Positions 59,107-64,000 of a stretch of 64,000 nt of DNA are shown here, piece by piece. The notes below the pieces were generated by a model. The model had not been told where the DNA came from and made no database searches. It saw only the letters and a list, made by a program, of their open reading frames with translations. Positions within the stretch are counted from its first letter, which is position 1. Each line of letters begins with the position of its first letter. Where the stretch lies: assembly GCA_050953805.1 (NCBI GenBank), contig JBMNNE010000002.1:744001-808000 (forward strand). The letters run 5' to 3'. The stretch comes from DUQW01 sp050953805. Lineage in GTDB: Bacteria; Bacillota_I; Bacilli_A; Acholeplasmatales; Acholeplasmataceae. Position numbers and translations under genes: made by a program.

Positions 59107-61675
59107 ATTTTTTTAATTCTTCCTTAATCGCATTGAATTGTTTTAAATATTCTTCATATTTTTGTCTTTCAAGGGCGACTTTTTCTGGTTTAGCACGCGA
59201 TAAAAAGTTTTCATTGGAAAGCATTTTTTCACTTCGATGGAGTTCATTTTTTAAATCTTCGAGTTGTTTTAAGAGCGCTTTTTGTTCACGCTCATGATCA
59301 ATAATATCAGCTTTATCAATATAAATTAATGTCTCTAGGCTAGTAATTAATAGTTGATTATCAACATTATCAATTTGATTGGAAATGGTTAAATTCATTG
59401 GATTTAAAAATTTAACAATAACATTTTCAAATTCGCGGTACATTGATAAAACTGTTTCGTTTTCAGAAATCAAATGGATATTAATTTTCTTACTTGGTGC
59501 TACTTGATATTCGCTTCTTAAGTTTCTAACTTTAGTAATCATTTCTTCAAAAATCTTAAATTGTTCAATTGAAGTTTTTAAAACTTTACCTGCTTGTGGC
59601 CAAGAAGAAATCATAATTGATGGTTCGTTTGATAATTTTAAATAAATATCTTCGGTTACAAAAGGAATAAATGGATGCATTAATTTTAAGACGGCCTTTA
59701 ATACATGTAATAAAACTTTTTGAGTATTAATTTTAAAAGTTTCATTTTCTAATTGAACTTTAGCGATTTCCAAGTACCAACTAGCAAACTCATCCCAAAT
59801 AAAATTATATAGTTCTCTTGATGCTTCACCAAACTCATATTTATCATAATTAATATCAGCTATCTTAATGACTTCATTTAATCGAGAAATGACCCATTTA
59901 TCGGCTAATGTCAATAATTTAAAATCATCAGAATTAACTTTTGGATCAACATTTAGATAAATAAAACGGGCAATATTCCATAACTTGTTAATGAAGTTCC
60001 AACTAGATTCAACTTTTTCTTCTTCATATCTTAAGTCAGCACCGGGTGCTGAATTAGTCGTTAAAAAATATCTTAATGCGTCAACTCCATATTCGTTAAT
60101 AACGTCAATTGGATCAACACCATTTCCTAATGATTTTGACATTTTTTGACCATCTCTAGCTCGGATTAACCCGTGAATTAAAACATCTTTAAACGGATCC
60201 TTTTTAGTAAAGTGGCGTCCTTGAAAAATCATTCTGGCAACCCAGAAAAAGATGATGTCATAACCAGTAACTAATACATCGCCTGGATAATATCTTAAAA
60301 AATCATTAGTTTGATTCGGCCAGCCTAAAGTTGAAAATGGCCAAAGGGCACTTGAAAACCAAGTATCAAGAACATCTTCATCTTGATGCCAATCATCACC
60401 TGGCGAATCAACTTGGACTTTAACTTCGTTATCTTTATACCATGCAGGAATACGATGTCCCCACCAAAGTTGACGCGAAATACACCAGTCTTGAATATTA
60501 TTTAACCAATTTTCATAAGTTTTTAAAAATCTTTCAGGATAAAACTTCGTTTCAGTTTTTAAAGCGTCTTTCGCTAGTGTATCCATTTTTAAAAACCATT
60601 GAAGCGATAATCTTGGTTCAACCATAACTCCAGTTCTTTCGCTATATCCAACAGAGTTTTGATAGTCTTCTATTTTAGATAATAATCCTAAATTTTTTAA
60701 ATCTTCTAAAAGTTTTTCACGACACTTAAAGCGATCCATGCCATTATATTGAAATGCTAGTTCATTCATTGTCGCATCTTCATTCATACAAAGAACTTTA
60801 TTTAAATGGTGGCGTTCACTAACTTCAAAATCATTAGGGTCGTGAGCTGGTGTTACCTTAACGGCACCAGTTCCAAAATTTTGATCGACATAGTCGTCTA
60901 AAATAATCGGTATCTTAACTTTAGTTCCTGGAATAAAAACTTCTTTATTATGGAATTTAAAATATCTTTTATCATCAGGATGAACCATGACCGCTTGATC
61001 ACCAAACATTGTTTCAGGTCTAGTAGTGGCAACTTCAATATCGCCACTACCGTCAACTAATGGATAACGAATTGTATATAATTTAGATGTTTGTTCGATA
61101 TGTTCAACTTCAATGTTTGATAAAGCGGTTAAGGCTTGTGGATCCCAGTTAATAATACGGTAGTCACGATAAATTAATCCTTCATTATATAAAGTAATAA
61201 ATACATGATTAACCGCGTCATTTAGCCCTTTATCAAGGGTAAATCTTTCTTTGGAATAATCAACACTTAACCCTAAAGCCGCCCATTGTTTTCGAATTTG
61301 TTTTTGATATTTTCTAGTCCAATCCCAGCTTATTTCTAAGAATTTTTCTCTTCCTAATTCATATTTATTTAATCCTTCTTTTCTTAATTGTTCTTCAACT
61401 CGAGCTTGAGTTGCAATTCCAGCATGATCGCTTCCTGGTAAATATAAAGCATCATAACCTTGCATTCTTTTTCTTCGAATAATAACATCTTGTAAGGTAT
61501 TATCCCAAGCATGTCCTAGATGAAGAATTCCCGTTACATTAGGTGGCGGTATGACAATTACGAACGGCTTTTTATTTTGATCTTGACCAGATTTAAAATA
61601 GCCTTTTTCAAGCCATTCGTCGTATCTTTTATTTTCTACTTCTTTAAAATCATATTTGGGTTTAAACTTTTCCAT
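59096..61675 (-). CDS. valS: Valine-tRNA ligase
   Basis: Class I synthetase of 859 residues. HIGH motif in PPPNVTGILHLGHAWDN, KMSKS motif in DGQKMSKSLGNGVDP, CP1 editing region (VATTRPETMFGD), anticodon-binding domain and the C-terminal coiled coil (EREQKALLKQLEDLKNELHR). It lies five bases after a GNAT gene, and both are downstream of a T-box. Confidence 0.97.
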   Translation of the reverse strand: MEKFKPKYDFKEVENKRYDEWLEKGYFKSGQDQNKKPFVIVIPPPNVTGILHLGHAWDNTLQDVIIRRKRMQGYDALYLPGSDHAGIATQARVEEQLRKEGLNKYELGREKFLEISWDWTRKYQKQIRKQWAALGLSVDYSKERFTLDKGLNDAVNHVFITLYNEGLIYRDYRIINWDPQALTALSNIEVEHIEQTSKLYTIRYPLVDGSGDIEVATTRPETMFGDQAVMVHPDDKRYFKFHNKEVFIPGTKVKIPIILDDYVDQNFGTGAVKVTPAHDPNDFEVSERHHLNKVLCMNEDATMNELAFQYNGMDRFKCREKLLEDLKNLGLLSKIEDYQNSVGYSERTGVMVEPRLSLQWFLKMDTLAKDALKTETKFYPERFLKTYENWLNNIQDWCISRQLWWGHRIPAWYKDNEVKVQVDSPGDDWHQDEDVLDTWFSSALWPFSTLGWPNQTNDFLRYYPGDVLVTGYDIIFFWVARMIFQGRHFTKKDPFKDVLIHGLIRARDGQKMSKSLGNGVDPIDVINEYGVDALRYFLTTNSAPGADLRYEEEKVESSWNFINKLWNIARFIYLNVDPKVNSDDFKLLTLADKWVISRLNEVIKIADINYDKYEFGEASRELYNFIWDEFASWYLEIAKVQLENETFKINTQKVLLHVLKAVLKLMHPFIPFVTEDIYLKLSNEPSIMISSWPQAGKVLKTSIEQFKIFEEMITKVRNLRSEYQVAPSKKINIHLISENETVLSMYREFENVIVKFLNPMNLTISNQIDNVDNQLLITSLETLIYIDKADIIDHEREQKALLKQLEDLKNELHRSEKMLSNENFLSRAKPEKVALERQKYEEYLKQFNAIKEELKKYDK

Positions 61676-61680
61676 CAGAT

Positions 61681-62214
61681 TTATCTCCTCTCATATCGAT
61701 ATTTAGTCATTTTATAATTCCATATTCGGAATGTAAATTGTTGATATTTTTCATCAAATTCGGCACTAGTAAATTCAAATCCTAATTTTTCTAAAACTCG
61801 CTTAGAACGTTGATTTTGTTCAGAATGTTTAGCAATTACTTCTTTTACTTTTAGTTCTTGAAACGCATAATCAAGAAGTAAATTGCTCGCTTCAATAGCG
61901 ATTCCCTTTCCCCAGTATTCATCATCAATACTATAACCTAATTCATATCTAGTTGGTTTAAAAATATAGGTATCATGATCAGGTGTTAAATCTATTGTTC
62001 CAATCATTTTATCATTTTCTAACCAAATAATAAACCAGGTATGTTGATCATGAGCCATCTCTTCTAGTACGCGTTTAGTAACCGAAATATTTTGATGTGG
62101 CATCCAACCAGCCATTGGTCCAATATGTGGTTTACTGGCATAATTATAAAAGTCCTTTAGGTACTTAAAATCAGGTTTAGTTAATTTAATTCGATTGGTT
62201 TGAAATTCTTTCAT
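61681..62214 (-). CDS. GNAT acetyltransferase (RimJ/RimL-like) between the T-box and valS
   Basis: A 177-residue N-acetyltransferase. RLT-like KPDFKYLKDF at the start, ELGYSIDDEYWGKGIAIEAS as acetyl-CoA-binding motif, and EVIAKHSEQNQRSKRVLEKL GF (as NQRSKRVLEKLGF) at the end are typical of the RimJ/RimL subgroup. The target may be a ribosomal protein, an amino acid or an antibiotic. Co-transcription with valS under a T-box ties it to valine-tRNA charging. Confidence 0.88.
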   Translation of the reverse strand: MKEFQTNRIKLTKPDFKYLKDFYNYASKPHIGPMAGWMPHQNISVTKRVLEEMAHDQHTWFIIWLENDKMIGTIDLTPDHDTYIFKPTRYELGYSIDDEYWGKGIAIEASNLLLDYAFQELKVKEVIAKHSEQNQRSKRVLEKLGFEFTSAEFDEKYQQFTFRIWNYKMTKYRYERR

Positions 62215-62235
62215 ATTATATCACCAAAATATAAA

Positions 62236-62472
62236 AATAGCGTCCCTAGACAAAAAATTTCTAAGGACGCTAAATAATATCGCGCGGTACCACCTTAGTT
62301 CTAGTAAACTAGCCCTTAATTAATCGATTACGGGATTATCCGAAAATAGCTACTACTATTTCACTATTTCAACTCCAAGGCGACATTCATTAACCAAACC
62401 TATGAGTTTTCCACCAACCAACTCTTCTCTATGAAGTTTAAATTAATTACTCTTCCTCTTCTTTGTATTTAC
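62236..62472 (-). promoter_or_regulatory. T-box riboswitch (probably tRNA-Val responsive)
   Basis: On the minus strand the T-box sequence AAGGTGGTACCGCG is at 62283-62296, followed by an intrinsic terminator (AGCGTCC... with GGGACGCT, 62239-62271) and T-run. Stem I lies around 62370-62460; a candidate GTC (valine) specifier is at 62382-62384 within GAATGTCGCC. Uncharged tRNA would stabilise the antiterminator and allow expression of the GNAT gene and valS. Confidence 0.92.
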
Positions 62473-62478
62473 ACATCA

Positions 62479-62507
62479 ATTTTATCATATTGATATTACT
62501 ATATCAA
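62479..62507 (-). promoter_or_regulatory. Promoter of the T-box-GNAT-valS operon
   Basis: On the minus strand -35 TTGATA (62502-62507), 17-bp spacer, -10 TAAAAT (62479-62484). Confidence 0.75.
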
Positions 62508-62516
62508 ATAAAACTT

Positions 62517-63401
62517 TTATTTATTGATTACTTTATTTATATCTTTGACTTCGTATAGGATTCCAATAGTTCCTGGTCCACAATGTGATGATATGACACA
62601 TCCGGCTTGGCCTTCAATTAGATTTTTAATTTTAACTCCATGTTCTTCTAGTCGTTGTACAGTGTACTCATACATTTTGGAACTTTGGGTGTGAGTAATA
62701 AACACATAGTCAGGAACAATATTACCATTGTCATATTCTTGTAAGAATTCATCAATTTGAATATCCATTCCTCGAGATAGTTTTCCCATCGCTTTTTTAT
62801 ATAATGATAAAACACCATCTCTAACTCTTAAAACTGGTCTAATTCTTAAGGCTGCGCCTAAGAGAGCTTGCATTCCAGTAGCGCGTCCGCCTTTTCTCAT
62901 ATAATCTAAAGTTTTGATTACAAATTGAGAAAGAATTCTTGAAGGCAAATCTTTTAATTTTTCATGTATTTCCTTTGCAGAATAACCTTTATCTCTTAAG
63001 TCAGCCGCTTTTAAGACAGTAATTGCGATTCCTGATGACAAGTTTTGAGAATCTAAAAAGAAAACACGATCTTGAGGAAATTCTTGAGCTGCAAGTAAAA
63101 AATTTCTTCCGGTTCCCGATAATTTCATACCGATTCCACAATAAAATACATCATAACCTTGATCAAGATATTTCTTGATGAGTTCTCCAAAAAAATGTGG
63201 TGAGACAGCTGCAGTAGATGGTAAAATTTTATTTTTTTCAATCCATTCATACATTTGATCGGTATTGATATCAATCCCATCTCTTAGCTCTTGATCACCA
63301 AGATGAATATATAATGGGACAACAGTAATATCGCGTTTTTTGACAATATCCTCTGGAAGATCGACTGTTGAGTCGGTAAGAATTAAAACTTTATTTTTCA
63401 T
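62517..63401 (-). CDS. DegV-family fatty-acid-binding protein
   Basis: DegV/FakB-type protein of 294 residues that binds a fatty acid; FakB members present it to a kinase. The N-terminus VLILTDSTVDLPEDIVKKRD, STAAVSPHFFGELIKKY, GSGRNF-like LSGTGRNFLLAAQEF, YMRKGGRATGMQALLGAALR and SSHCGPGTIGILY match. AAGGAGG precedes the ATG. It overlaps ysxC by 11 bases. PlsY in the window would use acyl-phosphate made by such a FakA/FakB route, a plausible link. Confidence 0.92.
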   Translation of the reverse strand: MKNKVLILTDSTVDLPEDIVKKRDITVVPLYIHLGDQELRDGIDINTDQMYEWIEKNKILPSTAAVSPHFFGELIKKYLDQGYDVFYCGIGMKLSGTGRNFLLAAQEFPQDRVFFLDSQNLSSGIAITVLKAADLRDKGYSAKEIHEKLKDLPSRILSQFVIKTLDYMRKGGRATGMQALLGAALRIRPVLRVRDGVLSLYKKAMGKLSRGMDIQIDEFLQEYDNGNIVPDYVFITHTQSSKMYEYTVQRLEEHGVKIKNLIEGQAGCVISSHCGPGTIGILYEVKDINKVINK

Positions 63402-63975
63402 GATTGCCTCCTTGAATAAGATTTAAAATTAAATCTTCTATTTTATTATAACCCATTTTCGTTACTGCCGAAGTAATTATGTAAGGCAATCCGAAAGTTT
63501 TTTCTTCGATTGTCCTTAATTTTTTAACTCTTTCACTCATTTTAACTTTATCAGCTTTAGTTAAAATTATTTGAAAATTAATTTTTCTATCCAAAAGGTA
63601 ATTTAGCATTACTAAGTCATCTTCAGTTGGTCCGACTCGGTAATCTATCAATAGCAAAACTAAATCAATTCTATCATTTAATGAAAAATAATCACTCATT
63701 AAATGGAGAAATTGATCTTGCATTTTTTTCGATCTTTTGGCATATCCATAACCCGGCGCATCTACTAAAAAATAACCACTTTTTACCATAAAGTAATTTA
63801 GGGAGATGGTTTTTCCTGGTGTACTAGAAATTCTAGCAATATTTTTTCGGTTGAGTAAAGCATTTATAAAGCTAGATTTTCCCACATTAGAACGACCAAC
63901 TAATAACACTTCTGGGTAAGTTTTAGGGGCTAAATCTTTAACGTTAAAAATACTTGTTACAAATTTAGTTTCCAT
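63391..63975 (-). CDS. ysxC: Ribosome-biogenesis GTPase YsxC/EngB
   Basis: A 194-residue GTPase for 50S assembly. G1 GRSNVGKSSFINAL, G2/G3 region STPGKTISLNYF and DAPGYGYAKRSK, and G4 ILTKADK are all present. AAAGGA precedes the ATG. It is complete; only 25 bases remain to the right edge. Confidence 0.96.
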   Translation of the reverse strand: METKFVTSIFNVKDLAPKTYPEVLLVGRSNVGKSSFINALLNRKNIARISSTPGKTISLNYFMVKSGYFLVDAPGYGYAKRSKKMQDQFLHLMSDYFSLNDRIDLVLLLIDYRVGPTEDDLVMLNYLLDRKINFQIILTKADKVKMSERVKKLRTIEEKTFGLPYIITSAVTKMGYNKIEDLILNLIQGGNHEK

Positions 63976-64000
63976 TTTATCAAATCCTTTAAAATGATAT

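Overview
The window is AT-rich DNA (roughly 30% G+C by eye) in which TGA is used as a stop codon (for example at the end of hemW). Gene content and order are Firmicute/Mollicute-like: plsY divergent from parE-parC, infC-rpmI-rplT, rplU-prp-rpmA-obg, a T-box before valS, L27 with a Prp-cleaved leader, ECF-type and PTS components. No peptidoglycan synthesis gene is seen in 64 kb. The best guess is a Mollicutes-related bacterium that uses the standard code, of the Acholeplasma/Izemoplasma kind. This is inference from gene content, not from a search.

Layout. Positions 1-3669 hold plus-strand genes (lepA end, hemW, xerD, a membrane-anchored coiled-coil protein). Positions 3670-5119 are a gene-free, very AT-rich interval with terminators, two adjacent DnaA-box-like 9-mers, degenerate tandem repeats of about 44 bp, and a 28-bp site matching the B. 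subtilis dif sequence at 24 of 28 positions as I recall it. From 5120 to the right edge almost every gene is on the minus strand. The dif-like site, the switch in gene orientation and the neighbouring xerD together point to the replication terminus.

Positions 7969-22823 are a long minus-strand cluster: thiolase, FabG-type reductase, ketoacyl synthase III-like protein, a complete HAAT-family (Liv) ABC importer, a class I CoA-transferase and five alpha/beta hydrolases, one of them a lipoprotein. It faces a divergent TetR regulator, and a 14-bp palindrome lies exactly between the -35 and -10 boxes of its promoter. The set reads as an uptake and breakdown route for a hydroxy- or ketoacid or its ester, ending in acetyl-CoA. 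This is the best candidate for an undescribed catabolic system.

Positions 23684-36982 are mostly housekeeping: a Fic-like protein with a winged helix, TGS/uridine-kinase-like protein, parC, parE, plsY (plus strand), yneF, rsmD, a probable unrecognised structured RNA with its own promoter (32860-33002), galU, a membrane protein, and rplT-rpmI-infC. L20 carries a Rho-N/SAP-like tail, and infC appears to start with ATT behind a structured leader.

Positions 37027-64000 hold a compact four-gene cassette (secreted beta-rich protein, anchored protein, ABC ATPase, permease), an aminopeptidase, phosphoglucomutase, coaX with an ECF S-component, an M42 peptidase, HPr next to a membrane-anchored EIIB-like domain without its phospho-cysteine, queA-ruvB-ruvA, a 1168-residue coiled-coil protein on the plus strand, PHP phosphatase, obg, rpmA-prp-rplU, radC, folC, valS preceded by a GNAT acetyltransferase under a T-box, degV and ysxC.
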